From: Eopsaltria australis
Taxonomy: Eukaryota; Chordata; Aves; Passeriformes; Petroicidae
DNA length: 64,000 nucleotides
Assembly (NCBI GenBank): GCA_034509425.1
Contig: JAVTVJ010000303.1
Location: forward strand, 1-64,000
Reading direction: 5' to 3'
The notes under the pieces are model-generated. The model saw only the letters and a list, made by a program, of their open reading frames with translations, made no database searches and was not told where the DNA came from. Shown here piece by piece: positions 1 to 13,421 of this stretch; position 1 is the stretch's first letter; every line of letters begins with the position of its first letter. Both the position numbers and the translations under genes were made by a program.

Positions 1-1575
1 AACCATAGAAACAGTCTGAAAATTCCCAGGAAGTCTGCACTGCCACCTGTTCTTGTAGCTTAGCAGGTGCAGGTACACCTTGGCACTTCCTCTGAGGTGT
101 CCAAAGAGGACTCATGGCCACCAGAGAAGTGATCCATAAAGAAGATATTCAGAGATCTTTCTATCCATAGGAAGGGAGCTCTTTGTACCAGTCACAGTCC
201 CTTTTTCACATCTCACAAGGGGTATCACAAATTTCTGCAGAGTTTGCCCTGGCTAATCTCCCCTTCCAGATTCAAGCAAACACACGGAGGACTGGAGAGT
301 GTAGCCTGAGGATTTCACTTTTCTTCCCTCTCTTCCCAGCTTCCCTTCCTCAGGTATCACTTTCTCTAGTTCCCTGTGCAACTGCATATGCTATCCTGGC
401 ACAGCCACAAGGAAGCAGCAGGAAGGGACAGGCTGTGGCAGGGCGAGGCACAGCTGGAAGCTGGCTCCAGACCACATCCCAAACAAGGGACAGATCCAGG
501 GGAAAAGGCTGCTGAGAATGAGGAAAGGCAGAAGGAAGCCTGCTCACATCAGCTCTGCAAAGAGATGCAGAGGAACACAAGCAGGAAGAGATATGGCAAA
601 TCTCAGGACAAAGCTGGTTTTCTCATTTAAATGCACCATTCTATTTTGGATTCAAATAACCATCTCCCTGGCAATGCCCAGCACAGCCCTAGCCAGCTGG
701 CCACTAGATGTTCCCCGTGCTCCTCCTCAAGCACCCGGGAGACGGAGCCATGCTGCCAAAGGCTCTGCCAGGAACTGCCTGGGAAGCAAAGCCCCTTGGT
801 GGGAAAGGAGTACACTTCAGCATGAGCTGTGCTGAGGCCACAGACCAACACACTTTATTTTCTGAAACCATCTCCTCACTTTCCTTAATGCTCTTTTTTC
901 TCTTTCCTCTCCTCTGCCAAGGATCAGTCTTGCCTGTAGAAGAAAGTGATGTTTCAATCCCAGAGGCTATAATGGAGAGTTTGAAACACTTCTGCCTCTC
1001 TGGGGAAAACCTTTCAAGGGCAGAATTTAAACTTGTCCCTCCTCAAGCTGCCCGGCACGTTCAGCTGTGATAGAGCTGACTCCTGCAGAAAGCCACTGCC
1101 AAACCAGGAAATCCCTCCCTGAACTCCTCACCCTGGGAGCGCTATCGCTGTTGGCTGCTCCATTGCACTGACAGGCTCTGCTACCTACACCCTTTTCTTC
1201 CTTTTTTTTCAATAGGCTAATTTAGACTTGGAATTTCTTTTCCTTTGTGGGGGAAACAACCATGCTGTGTTTCTATATGGGGGCATCCACAGAAAGCTCT
1301 ATCAGAATCCTGGTAGTGGGCTCCCAACTTTGTAGGAAGAGGGATTTTTACAGCAATTGCTTTCCTGGCTGCTAATCACCTCACAGAGCACTTAAAGAAG
1401 GAAAACTTAAAAGAGGCCACTTTATCTGGAAAACCAAACAAGAACTGAAGCCTTCCTAACTCTAATCCAAACACTGGCTGTTTGTAAATCTGTCCAGCTG
1501 TATGGAGGCAACTGGTACCATTTTCCCACCACACCTTTGCCCCCTCCCTTCCCTCCACAGCTGTGTGGTGCTTAC
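1..1575 (-). other. SHROOM3: SHROOM3 intron downstream of the 1.6 kb exon (partial)
   Basis: The intron begins with the donor GTAAGC at 1575 and runs leftward off the window. Both strands have short frames only. I see no match to the serine-rich start expected of the next SHROOM3 exon, no repeat of recognisable family and no CpG-rich patch. Confidence 0.8.
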
Positions 1576-1707
1576 CTGGAGTGGTAGGACTGATGCCAAG
1601 GGGTGCCAAGCGTACCCTGAGATATTTGCATCATGCTGGGATCAGGTTGGTTCTCCGCGAGTTTGGTTGAATGCCAGGAGTGAGGTCGGCCTGAAGTTTC
1701 ACTCCGC
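1576..1707 (-). CDS. SHROOM3: SHROOM3 coding exon after the PDZ domain
   Basis: This 132-base minus-strand exon is bounded by the acceptor TTTCACCCAG| and the near-consensus donor CAG|GTAAGC. Its first base completes a codon begun in the previous exon, then 43 codons follow, and the last two bases begin the next codon. It is therefore a symmetric phase-2 exon. The reading frame includes RSETSGRPHSWHSTK, ENQPDPSMMQISQG and TPWHQSYHS. RPHSWH is shared by Shroom2 and Shroom3; SMMQISQG and WHQSYHS point to SHROOM3. The phase matches the PDZ exon at 62359-62513, so direct splicing gives ..VVRRRSE... The tandem ATG codons at 1634-1629 could start a PDZ-less form. The next exon, large in mammals, is not seen before the left edge. 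The identification is very secure; whether another exon lies between the two is open. Confidence 0.95.
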
Positions 1708-4700
1708 CTGGGTGAAAGCAGAAGGGGTTTGCACATCAGCAACAGGCCAGCTCTCTCAGGGAAGATGGATGTGAACTTAACACCAACATTTAAAACTGCT
1801 CGTGCTCACTTGTGTTTCACTGCTACTTTTTAATTCATTCCAAGCAAGTCCTGCAGTAACCACGTGTGAATGCCTCTGACATTTCCACAACATTTGCACA
1901 AGTGGATCACTGAATGCCATGAGAGGGTGGAAGCCTGGAAAGGGACTTTTGATCTCTCCTCAGTGCAGCTAAAAATGCAGGATGAGACGTGACATCCAAG
2001 CACCAGCAATGTGTGTCCCTCACATCTCACCCAGGCAGACAGCTGTCCCCAGGGTGTGTCCCCAGGCGTAGAGTGGCATGGCATGGCTGCCCTTTGGTGC
2101 CTTCAGGCACCAGCACCAGGGCCTGTGTCTGTCAGCCCTGAGGAGAAAAAACCCCACTGACACCTTATTTAAAGCACAGAGTGGTGCAATGGAAAGTCAA
2201 AGCAGGGGATTAGTGATGGAGTCCCCTGAAGAGGCCACACAGACTCTCCTTTGCCCCAGCCTCTGGGCTTGTCCTTAATCCTCCTGCTGCTTTCCATGAG
2301 GGATCCCTCCCCTGCTCTAGCACTCTTTTCCACAGTTTCTCACTCTCTCCCTGGGACAACGAGGAGCAGCACTGGACCTGTGTCCTATAGAAATGTGGCA
2401 GTCTGCAGCACAATTCTGACAAAATAAATGCAAGGGGAGGATACGACACATGTTTAGTCTTTCTCTCACTGAAAAATTCACAGTACAGCATGTCCTGAAC
2501 ACATCAGTACATGGATTAAAATGCCCTTGGCACACAGACACTGTGAGAGGATTCTCCCAGTACTGACTAAGATTGGGAAAAGAAATGGTACGGGAAAGTG
2601 CAAATAGTTAAAAATGCTCTTTAGGGTCAGGTCCTTTCCTAGTACCAGTTGACATCAGCACCTGCTGATGTTCTACAGCATGGAAAAGCACAGGCAGAGA
2701 GTGAGAGGCAGAGCCATTTCTCCAATGTTTTTTCCATACAGATTTCAGAAGTGCTGGTTATTTTCTCATCACCTGCTAAAAGAAGGAAGAAAAAGGGACA
2801 TGCTTTTCCATTTAACATCTGTTGTGGCAGGACTGTCTTAAGGAAAATTGGACTGGAGGTCTGCAAAAGGCAAGCTGAACCCAACACCATTTTATCTTTA
2901 CATATATAGGTGTGTTTAAGACAGAGCTCTTCTGTTAAGCTCCTTGCCCAGAAAATGAGGAATCTGGACACTGACAGATGGGAAGTTGACAAAACTGTTT
3001 AATAAGAATAACCTGCATTCTTGCCTTTTCCACTGCAGACATTTAAAGACTTTAAGTACTTTGGGGGAGTACAAGCCTTCAGCATCAGTTTTTGGCTTGG
3101 GAAAATGAATGACCCCATGTAAAGCATGTTATCCCTTGGTTTGATCAGTAGAAACAGTGAGGGAGCTGTGTAGCCCATCATCTGATCCACAGGTATTTTA
3201 AACCCTTTTGTTTATATCTTTGTAATAATACAACACGTGGACAGCTGTGAATTTCAGTCACAAGACACATAGTACCAGCTTACCAGCTCTGTGTGGGATA
3301 ACTTCGCACTGTTTCCACACCTAACCAGTCTTGGAAATGCAGCAGATCCTGGTTCATCCCAGACAAACTGGCTGAGTGATAAAACCTGCAAATGCAGCAG
3401 CTAATGCCTGACTTGAGTGAAGACAAATAAATCATTAGATCTTTAACTGGTATTAGTTTGGTGTAGCTAAGTTGCCTTCAACAAAACCAGGAGCAGCAGC
3501 TTACACTTTGGTGCAGGAGGCTACAGGATTTAAAAATGCAGAACTGTAATACTAGCAAGAACAACAGTAACAAACCAACCTCACCACCTTATCTTTTATA
3601 TATTCTGTACTGTACTTGTGAGGCTGTCTGGACAACCTTATTACTGTAAAATTCTCCACTTCAAATAACAGACAAAGTGATCCCTGTGTTCACTGTAAAT
3701 GCCTGTAAATGCCAAGGCTGGACAAAGAGACTCCAGGTTCCTCATGGACACCTCCAGTGATCAGATAACCTGGGCATCCAGGTCAGACTGGCATCACAAC
3801 AAATGCCTGGAAGAGAAGATACCTGGAGAAGTCAGCGGGACGCAATGAACGCCTGGCATCTGAATGGCAGCTGTAACACAGACTACACACCAGGAACTGC
3901 CAGTGCACACTGGAGACTGGAAAACCAAAGGGAAAGGGACAGTCTTTAATCTCGTCCAGCTGCTGTTATCTGGGTGCTGCCTGTTGCTGTGCTGGTCCCA
4001 GTGTTCACAGATGGAAACGTGCCCAGCCCAGTGGAGGCTCCTCGCTGGCAGCCCGGCACACTCTGGGAGCAGTCTGGGCCACATTCACATCCCCGAGGCC
4101 CTTCACCAGGAACAGCTCTGCAGCTCTCTCTTATTAGGAAGAGCTGAGTATGCTCTTCTCTCTAATCTCTGAAGATTATTTTAATATTGCATGCAAAACA
4201 GGAATGGAACTTTAGAAAGACACTTTGGCACTAACTCTACAGATGAATCAGCATCTGAGGCTTTCTTCACAGTATAACTGATAGGTTATCTTCTTAAAGT
4301 TATAAACTAAAAACACCCAGAGCAGTGTATTCAGTCTGATCCCTGTTCTTCACGTACTGCTCCTTGCCAGTACTGGAGTACACACACAACTTGAGTGCCC
4401 TGCAAGTTTGAAAGTACCTCAAGCCCAGCGTCCTTCAAGAGTGTAGCCCTTCACTGTGAAAAGGCCCATCTTCAACCAGAGCAAACAACCCAGCTTCTTC
4501 AGATTGCCATTTGCAATTTTTCCACATCCTTGGAAAGCTCATGAGTGAAGCCAGAGAGGGATGCTGTGGCTGATTAAGCAGCCACTCAGGGTCATCAATG
4601 TCCAATAAACTGATCTTTTTCTACTCACACAGAGTTGTTTTCATCATTCTCACATCCATCAGAAACATCATCCAGGGTGCTGAAAAGAGAACTGTGAACA

Positions 4701-7700
4701 GTGCTCCTTGTACCACTGATCTCTAGCTCATTTTTCTCTGTCCCCACAAGCTCCAAACCTTTCCTCAGCATAGACAAGGAATGCTGAAGAAAAAGGCAGC
4801 AAAACTTTTCAAGGAAAGCAGAATCCACCTGCAGATCGAGGCAGGAGCAGTGGTCACCAGGACACACCTCCATGACCTGAGGGGATGGCTCTGACTAGAG
4901 GCTGGTGTTGGTGTGTCCAAGGAAGATGGGACGGGACAGAGAAGAGAACTAAGGCCAGAGGGTCACTCTGCCATTGCTCACAACCACAATCCCTGTGGAT
5001 ATGCTTTCCCCTAGCAGCCCTGAGGCCAGGTGGCAGTGTGGGAGGTTGCTGGAGTTGGAAGGGACAGGCATGGCTGGAAGGGATAGCCAGGGCCTAGCCC
5101 ACCATATGGAGAAGTGGGAAGGGATGGAGGCCCTGCAGCACAGAACCTCCTCCTGCAGGAGAAATGAAAGATTTGGATGCAAGTGCAAAGCTTGTGCCTC
5201 CTGGATGTGATCCCAGGCACTGAGTCACAAGAGAGAAAGCCAAGAGGGCAGCTGCCCATCCTTACCACGTCATCCTCACAGCAGTCAAGATTTCAAGCTG
5301 GTGATAATGCTAACCTAACAAAACCCACGTGGCAGGGGCACTTTGTCCTGAGCCATATCCTGTGCGTGCAGCAGCAGGATCTTTGTACACGGAGAGATCC
5401 TGATCCCAGTAATTCACCTGTTACCCTCCTTGCAGGGTGAGTCTGCACCTGCACCAACTGAAAGCAGAATACCCATCTGAATTCTCACTGAGACAGACCT
5501 GTGTCCAGGATGGACACACCTAAAGGAGATGTTTTCCAGACATCTGAATGTGCAGCTGCAGCCTCTCTGCCTAGCTATTAGGCAGGAGATGAAGGAAAAA
5601 GTAAAGCACTCAGAAGCCTATTAGGATTTCGACAGAGCGAAGCCACAATCTACTCAAAGCAACGTCGCTCTTAATTAAGGTTCAGTCATGGTTCTAAAAA
5701 TAAGCAGAACAGAAGAGGCCAATTAGAAAGGAGTTGGACCAGAATGGCGTCAGCTTGATGTGTCTTTCACTAAATCTCTCTTTTTAGGCTCACAGAGCCC
5801 TTCTGGTAAATTCTGGGGCAGGAGAGATATGGAGTGAGCTCTGTTCCTTCACAATTTTGACTATAAAGAAGGAAGACTCGTTAGAAAGATCTGAAGTCTA
5901 TTAAATGATATTTCTCATCATGAATCTTGGCCAATAGTGTCTCCTCATCTGTAAGGGAAAGGGAGAATCATGCCCACACTCCCCACCCCTTCATGCTCAG
6001 ATGAAAACTTTCCCTAAGCAAAAAACACACTAAAAACCCTTCACTTGAGAACACTTGGGTGAACATGTGTCAACATTCTCAACATTCTCATACCAGGACA
6101 CAACCTGCTTTCCCACAATATGTTCATTTTGCAGCTCCTAGAGGACAACTCCCCACCCAGTGAATCCCTGCGGACTATCTCACAGTTTTTAGCAGTTTCA
6201 GTCTTAAACAAAAAACAAACAAACAAACAACAACAACAACAAAAAAAAAACCAAAAACCATAAGTAAAACCTCCAGGCCAGTTCAGGGCTCTGTCCCAGC
6301 CTGGTCCAGTCTCACTGCTCTCTCCAGCTCCTTTCCCAGAGGCAGAGGCAGGTGTTGTGCCTGTGTGGCGTTTCCAGCTGACACGTCAGACACCATTTGT
6401 TTTTTCCCTTTGATAAGCATCACTGGGGATATGTCTGGGTTGCATCAGAGCAGGCGCCGAGTTCCATCTGGGAACTGGGAGACAGATACCAATCTCCCTG
6501 AAGTCTCTCTGGGACCAGGAAGAAGGGAATCAGGGGTTTCTGCTCAGAATTCCTACCATTACCATCACAAACTCTTTGGAAAAAACTCCCCACCAAACCA
6601 CTGGTAAGAAAATCCCTGTGTGGAAGCAGAGATGGCAACCGTGCATGTGGATCTAGAGACAGATTTTTTCTACTGAAAAGCCATAGGCTGCAGAGGGAAG
6701 TGCAGGGATTGTTCAGAGGTGATGGCAGCTGTGAGCAACGGGCGCTCCTTCGTTGAACTTAGGAACAGTCAAACACTGTAATTAATGATTATTGGTCCTG
6801 CAAGTCACACCTCTGTGTTATCACATATCTCTGGGAACCCCCAGGCTGTCTTATCCAAGAAAGGTATTTATCTGTTGTCCAGCCAAGGAAACAAAGTGCA
6901 GGGCTCAGAGCTGGGCTGTGTGCTGTAGCTCCATCTTCCCTTCACCCCAGAGCAGGGTTGACAGGCAATATTTAGATTGAGGACTCTTCCCAACACAAAG
7001 CAAGGGTCCCACTGGCATTCCTTGACACTAACCAGACACAGGCTTCAACAGGAACAGAGGTGATGTATACAAACTTCACTCCTCTCGATTACTGGGTTCA
7101 AGGGCTCTGTCCTACCGGGATCTTCTGATAGCTTCCTATTTTGAAGACAGCATTATCAAGCAGCACAGTAAGTCTGATTTAAATTGCAAAATGAGGAGTA
7201 TTTCAGATCTCTATTTTAAGAAGTGCTTGCCACCAGGATAGCCCATCTGCCCTGTTCCCACAGGACTGCAGCCTGGACATGGAGAAGCCAGGAGAGCCTT
7301 CAGCCTGGCTCTTAGACCATGCATAGGAGCAGGGCAGCACTGGGTTAAAGACTCTCTGCAACTTCCCTCTTATTTTTATAATTTTACTCTGCTTCCTTTG
7401 CTGGAAAAAGAGGAAGAAAGAACAGAAATGGAAAAGAAGCAGCTGACTGACTTACAGTCTTGGAGAAGGACCCTATTATTCCCTGTCTTCTCCAGGGATT
7501 CACATCATCTCCCAGAGCATGGGCAGAAAACCCTAGCAGCCAGAGCCTGCAGTGGCTTCCCTGCCCACAGCTCTGCTGAGCTGCACTGATTTACCCAGAC
7601 TGATGAAACGGCCCCACGGGCTCAATTCAAATAATTTTTTCTCATTCTTCTCCAGTCAGTAAATTAGTTAAAAAGACAGAAACTCAAGCATAGCTTAGAT

Positions 7701-10000
7701 TCTTTCACACCCCTATATCCAACACACAGCAACTTGCAACAGGAGAGACTTGGAAACAATGGAAGGAATGTGTTTTCCTGGCCTCGCTCAGTACTTAGGA
7801 GGAACTGGGTGGCTGGCAGCTGCCCCATGAGCCCGATTATCCAAACAGAACGTGGACTATGAGGCACGGCAGGTAACCAAGGGGATCTGCAGGGCAAGAC
7901 TTCAGGCAGTGGCTGTACTCTCCTCTGAGCTACAGGGCTACAAATCACAGGCAGCGCTCCTGAGCTCCACATCCAAGTGCTCATGGAGGAGTGATAAATG
8001 GGACAGAAGCAGCAGGGCCTTTAGGAGGATGTGGGCAGGTACCTGCACACATCTGGGGGGTAATAGGGTGAGTCAAATGTGCCAGGGAACTGCACCCACT
8101 GCCTGGGCCAAAGCAAAGGCTGCTGAGTCTGAAACAGCCTCCCACAGGCACATTCTTATACATTAAAGCAGCTTCCTGTCTGTAACTAAAGCTCCAGCCC
8201 GGGTTAAACTGAGATGTGCAGACACAGCCTCCGGCACTGCCGGAAAAGTAAAGCAAAACATTGGCTCTGCACCCAAAGGCAAATTTATCCAAGCGACATG
8301 CTAAACTTTGGAGCTTCTGTGAGGATCTGCTACTAAATCGATGGGCAAGAAGGATTTACAGAGGGCATATGGTGAATGACTCATTGCTATAGGGAGGTGG
8401 TGGATGTAGGGGAGCTCCTCTCCCAGACTTGCTGTGGGTCACATACCTGAGGAAATGCAGAGTCAGAGAAAAACTTCTCCTCAATAAAATCAGCTTGAGG
8501 AGATAGTTCAATCTCTTAAAATCTGCTCTATCTGAGCCAGGCAGGGTCCATGACTGTCTGCAGTGGCCAGAAGCTGGAGCACCTCCACTAAGGTCAGGGA
8601 GGTTGCTCCAGTGGTGCATCCTTGCTGATAAGATAAGAATGTGGAATTCCCTTCCCTTCAGCTGCTCACTCACAGGCACTGGGCCATATTTCCTCCAGCT
8701 CCAGGAAACCAGTGTAGCTTCTTGACTTCAAATAAGTCAAGGTCTGGCCCAAAGGCAATGTTGCCAATAGAAGCCACTGCTTCGACTTCATGGCACAAGT
8801 CTCAGAAGACTGAGACACAAAAATCTACGAGGTCACCCAGATTACATCTGACTGATGGAAGAGGCTCTTCTGATGCCAGTAAAACCTCTGCCTAAGTAAA
8901 TGCTGTAGGATTTGGTCCTAAACCGAATGGACAAAGGAAGGCTATCAGGCTCTGCCACAATAACAGCCAATCCAGAGCAGCTCAGGAAACTGACTTCTGA
9001 AGACCTTTAATCGTTCAAAAATGCAGATAGGTACTCAGCAGTTGTGAATGCCAAACTGCCACTAAAACTCCCAGACTCAGAAGAAGCCAGGTGATTTTGG
9101 AATGCCAGGCAGCTGAAGTTGGGGAGTCACAGAAGACTTACACCACTTCTGTGGAGATATTTTGGTTCAGCATTTCTGATGACCTTTACCAGCACTGACA
9201 CAAGCTTTTGAGGAGGAATTTCAGCACTCCTTCCCTGTGAGTGCCCCACAGGCACACTGGTGGCCAAAGCAGTAACTGTTTTTCACCCCGCCTTTGCAGA
9301 TGGTGCAGGGACACAGACAAACACATTCTCACCTGGTCTTCAGTCGTAACTTGACTCCTGCTGCCCACGTGGCTTTGCTGGGCTGGAAGTCAGTGGTCAC
9401 GCAGTCCGGGCTGAGCGGGCTGGGAGACAGCTCTGTGCATCCCTGTGCTGCATGGGTGTCCCTGCCAAAGGAGAGCGAGGACATGTAAACACCACCTCAG
9501 CCCTTTTAGCACACGCTTCAGCAGGATTTTAGCAAAGACGGCAATGCACAGACCCCGAGGGCAAGGCAGGGGCGTCAGGCTGGTTTGTACAAAGTGTGAA
9601 GTACATGTCACAGAAAGCCACGTGCATCCTTGTTTTCCTCTAACCCGGGCAATGCTCAGTCCCTCACGACTGTTTTGGAAGAGCTGCCCAATCCCACGGC
9701 ACACAGCAGCGAGATCAGCTCCAGCACCCACCGCACCAAACTCATTATCCTGCAGCTGCATTTGGGGACCCCAAATCCCCCAGTGTGCAGTTCAGGGGTT
9801 CCACTGTAGGATATGCTTTTTCCACATGTAACCACCTTTTGAGAGCTCAGGGAATGCTCTGAACACACAAGACAAAAGCCAAGAGAAAGCTCCACACAGT
9901 GAGAGGGAGAAAGAGAAACCTGTCCTATCCCCTCTAGTGATATTTCCACAAAGTCAGCAAACATATTTACCCCGCTCCAAGTCACACAAACACAGTGCAA
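1708..10000. other. Intronic stretch without recognised genes
   Basis: This is ordinary mixed-composition sequence. The visible structures are the CAAA/CAA/A simple repeat near 6.2 kb and, at 5620-5710, an AT-rich patch with retained CpGs, a TTAATTAA palindrome at about 5671-5678 and a perfect MEF2-type motif CTAAAAATAA at 5694-5703. No frame here has splice sites and coding character together. Confidence 0.6.
6206..6260 (+). repeat. A-rich simple repeat (CAAA)n-(CAA)n-poly(A)
   Basis: CAAA units from about 6209 are followed by CAA units from about 6227 and a run of ten or more A from about 6240. It may be the decayed tail of a retroposed element, but no recognisable element body precedes it. 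Confidence 0.85.
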
Positions 10001-10019
10001 CCATCGCTTCAGCTCCTTC

Positions 10020-10345
10020 ATCCCCCCTGGAATGCTCCAGGATTCCCACTCGCTCCCATTTCTAACCCTGAAGCTCGGAAGAGATCTGAAATTTCGGCTT
10101 GCTCAAGGAACCCCCACGCTGAATAAAAGCGGCGCTGAAAGGCCCCCTGCGCCTCTCCCTGCCCGCAGCAGGCCTGGCCCGGGATAAGCTGGAATTGCCT
10201 CTTGTTGTGTGCTGAGCCCACATGCCGGCATCTGGGGCTTTGGATAGCTGAGATGGCTTGGATGCCATTCCGGTGAGAGACCGGCCGTCTTTGTGTCCGG
10301 CCGGGGCCTCCCCCGCGCTCCCTCCCCGCGCCCCCACGTGCCAGG
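10020..10345. promoter_or_regulatory. GC- and CpG-enriched patch with an E-box
   Basis: CpG is clearly enriched against the surroundings (GCGGCGCT, CCGGCCGTC, GTCCGGCCGGGG, CCCCGCGCTCCC, CCCGCGCCCCC). A CACGTG E-box lies at about 10335-10340. A plus-strand donor-like site CCG|GTGAGA lies near 10270. No TATA box or coding frame supports a promoter. The 177-codon minus-strand frame across this patch begins only at a TTG and resembles nothing I know. It may be a weak CpG island or an enhancer. Confidence 0.3.
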
Positions 10346-13300
10346 CAGGAATGTTAAGCCTCGCATTGCGGATGAGATACAGCAGGGAAGCGCGGCAGCA
10401 CTTTCACCTAGATTAGGGAAAGCGACTGCTCCGGAACGGCCTTTTTTTTGCTCACCCTGCTTATCTTCATCCAATTTTTTAGCCCAAATCCTGCCTTGGC
10501 TGCCTTTTCTTTCAATGTGCCAAATCCCGTCCTGCTTTGTCCCTGCCACTCCTCTCTTCTGAGATGATGTCAAGCCTCTGATCCAACTTGAAAGGTTCCC
10601 TTCCCTGCTCCCAATTCCACTACACGAGGAGCACAATCTCCTTTATTGCAGGCCTGGGAAGTGCCAACACCCTGAAATGCTCCAATTCTCTTTGCTCACC
10701 AAGCTTACCATGAAGAATTACCAATTTCCAGACGAGATTTCACTGCACGACACAGAAAGGACCGAAGGGCTGTGACAGATGAGGATTCAGAGGATTACAT
10801 AGAAACAATTTATCCATACAAACAGGTCTACAATTTTGTGAGTGAAATATGTTCACAGCTTCAGCATTTGGAGGACAGAGCCCTGTGCTTCCCTGCTTGT
10901 TTCCTGAAGAGCAGAGTTTGGCTGTGCCAGGCCACAGCACAGCTGTACTCCTGCAGGGAGGAAAGCTGCTCATGCCTTCTCTCCAGCCAGCTGTCCCTGA
11001 GGGAGCCACTGACACCATGTAGGGCTGGGAAATTGCCCCTGTGCCAAGAAAAGAGTCATCAACAGCCTGAGGAACTGATATAAAGGAGTAGTAACTACCT
11101 ACAGCTCCCTGGGCACAGCGTAGTGATCTTTCAGCACTTAGGATACTTCTTTTTTTCTTTTTTAAGAAAAAACCGCTTTTGAAACATTCAGAAAGCGAGA
11201 GACAACACAGACTCCAAACTCTGCTGCGAGCTGAGATGTCTGAGTAAGTCCCTTCCAAGCATTCCCATATGGACCCACACAGGCTGACCCTACATGGGCA
11301 GCCCCAAGCAGAGGGACAGAGGATAAGCAGCTTGGTGTTCCCCCTCACAGGAGCCACCTGTGCTTTCCAGCATGTATAACTTGGGGCTTTACCTCACAAA
11401 GTTACCTTGGGGCTTTACCTCGCAAAGACAAGTTAATTGGTGTCTCCCTGGGCTCCAGAGGTGCTGTTGGGGGGAACAAAGAAATGCTCGGGAGTTCTTC
11501 CTGAGCCTCTTTAAAAACAGTAATTGCAGAGATCTGTGTGGTACAGCGGGCTCAGTAAGACACTGGAAACTAATCAGCCAGTCTAGAAACAACATTCAGG
11601 CCCAGTGGAGAACACAAGAGATGAGGATCCTTGCACCCAGGAAGCACACTCACCTCAGGGTCAGAGCACAGCCAGAGGGACAGGGATGTCCCCTGGGAGA
11701 AGAGCTGAGGCCAGCCAGGGCTGCAGGGCTGGACACCTCCCCAGACAGGACCCCAAGGCCAGCACCTGCCCTCCCCTTGCAGCCTTCTGCCTTACCTGGC
11801 TGCTTATCCCAGAACATTTTCTATGGCATTTCTAAGTAAGACAGCTCAGTCTAACAACCAAGAGGGTGTTAATCCGTGTAAAGACACTTCTTCCACCATA
11901 ACATGGATAGAGCCACTCTTGTGCAAAGGTGTTGAGTGCCTACCTTTCCTCTTGGCTGTCCTCACACCTTCTCCTCAGAGTGGTCCTTCTCTGAAAGCTC
12001 CAGCTGCCCCAGGACAGCTCTCCAGCTCCTTGTGGCAGCACCCAGCCCAATGGGATGCTCTTAAAGCCTGGGGCTGCATTTTATTTCCAGATGCTGCAAA
12101 GGGCCTCACAATTCCGTAGCTAAAAAGTATCCCTGGCAAGGAGGGGCCTGCAGTTGTTCCTTTTGTTATGGTGTTGTTTCTAAAGCTCTCAAGTGGGAGA
12201 CAGGAAACCCAGCACACACAGTCTATTTAAAACTCCTTTACCTCCCACCTGAGGCTGGCAGCTGCCTCTGAAATCTTTCCTTTTCTGCAAAGTTCGTGTT
12301 TAATTATGAATTGTTATTTATACTTGCTGCTCCCATGGTGCCTTTGGTATTTAATACCACACATGTCCATGGGTACACTCTGCTCAGCTTTTCCCTCATC
12401 TAAAAATACGACCTGCTAGGATTTCTTTTTCCTTGCTGCTTGACAGTGAAAGAATACAGTACTAGAGATTTAGGGCTTCTTTCAAGGCAAACCTCCCTCA
12501 GAAGTTTCAGTGCCCCCTCCAGAAGAAAGGCAGCACCTCCTGACCCCACATCCATCTCTCCCCACACAGCCAGCACAGCCCTTCCACAGCAGGCATCTGT
12601 GAAACTCTCCCTACTTTTCATCGCCTTCCTCAGAGCTCTTCAAGAATGCACGGGTGGTCTTATTTTATATTAATCACCTCCCTGTAAGACTGGTTTGCCA
12701 GTTTCTGCCATCTGATGTCTCACGGCCTTCCTGAGCTGCCGTAGTCCTTGCAGAACTCAGTTGCTGTTTGAGGGAGATCCTTTCCCTCTGAGCAGGCCTG
12801 ACTCTGAGCTCCTCTGGCCACCTTATCTGGCTCTGGTGCTGACCTCCCGTTACCTGCATGCTTGGAACGTTTCACAGCACTTATCTTAACCTTTTGGGCT
12901 CCTGGCTCTTCTTCTTCACTTTCTTCAGTCTCCCTTATCCTTATTTACAACCTTCACATTCCAACGCAGATTGGTTTTCTAAAGCCAGCCTGGACAGAAA
13001 GTGTGGGTGGGTGCCTCTGTCCAGCAGCTCTCCCAGCAATTATCTGAGTCTGCAGAGATCATATCCTTAATTAATTGAACTCCATGTTTCATAACAATAG
13101 TTCCCTGAGTAATGGCAGCAGCATAAATCACTGCTTTCACTGAGGAAATGATGCAGTGCAAGCTCAGCTGCCTGGCTGTAATTCCCAAAGGGCAGACAGA
13201 TTTTGCACAGGGAAGTGGCACAAACCCAACTTTGGAACTTTTGTCTGCTCATAGCATTTCTTTTCCAGGACAACAGCATTACAGTTCTTCTGGCTGCACT

Positions 13301-13409
13301 ACCATCCTGTACTCTTGGCTTAGCTGCCTGTAGTTCCAGGGATGAGTCTAGGAAACACCTGAGATCAGCCATAAACAGCACCTGGAACTATGTCTAGAAA
13401 TTATTAACC

Positions 13410-13421
13410 TTTTTTTTTTTT
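13410..13421. repeat. Poly(T) tract
   Basis: An uninterrupted run of about 12 T on the plus strand, with no flanking repeat family recognised. Confidence 0.8.

Noticed and set aside
1629..1716. Minus-strand frame giving GGVKL just after the acceptor, resembling a SHROOM3 segment
   Set aside because: It is the wrong frame of the RPHSWH exon. The GGVKL string is a coincidence and the frame hits a stop, while the phase-2 frame gives the full family motif.
10103..10636. 177-codon minus-strand frame
   Set aside because: It begins at TTG rather than ATG, shows no recognisable domain, and is kept open by GC-rich sequence.
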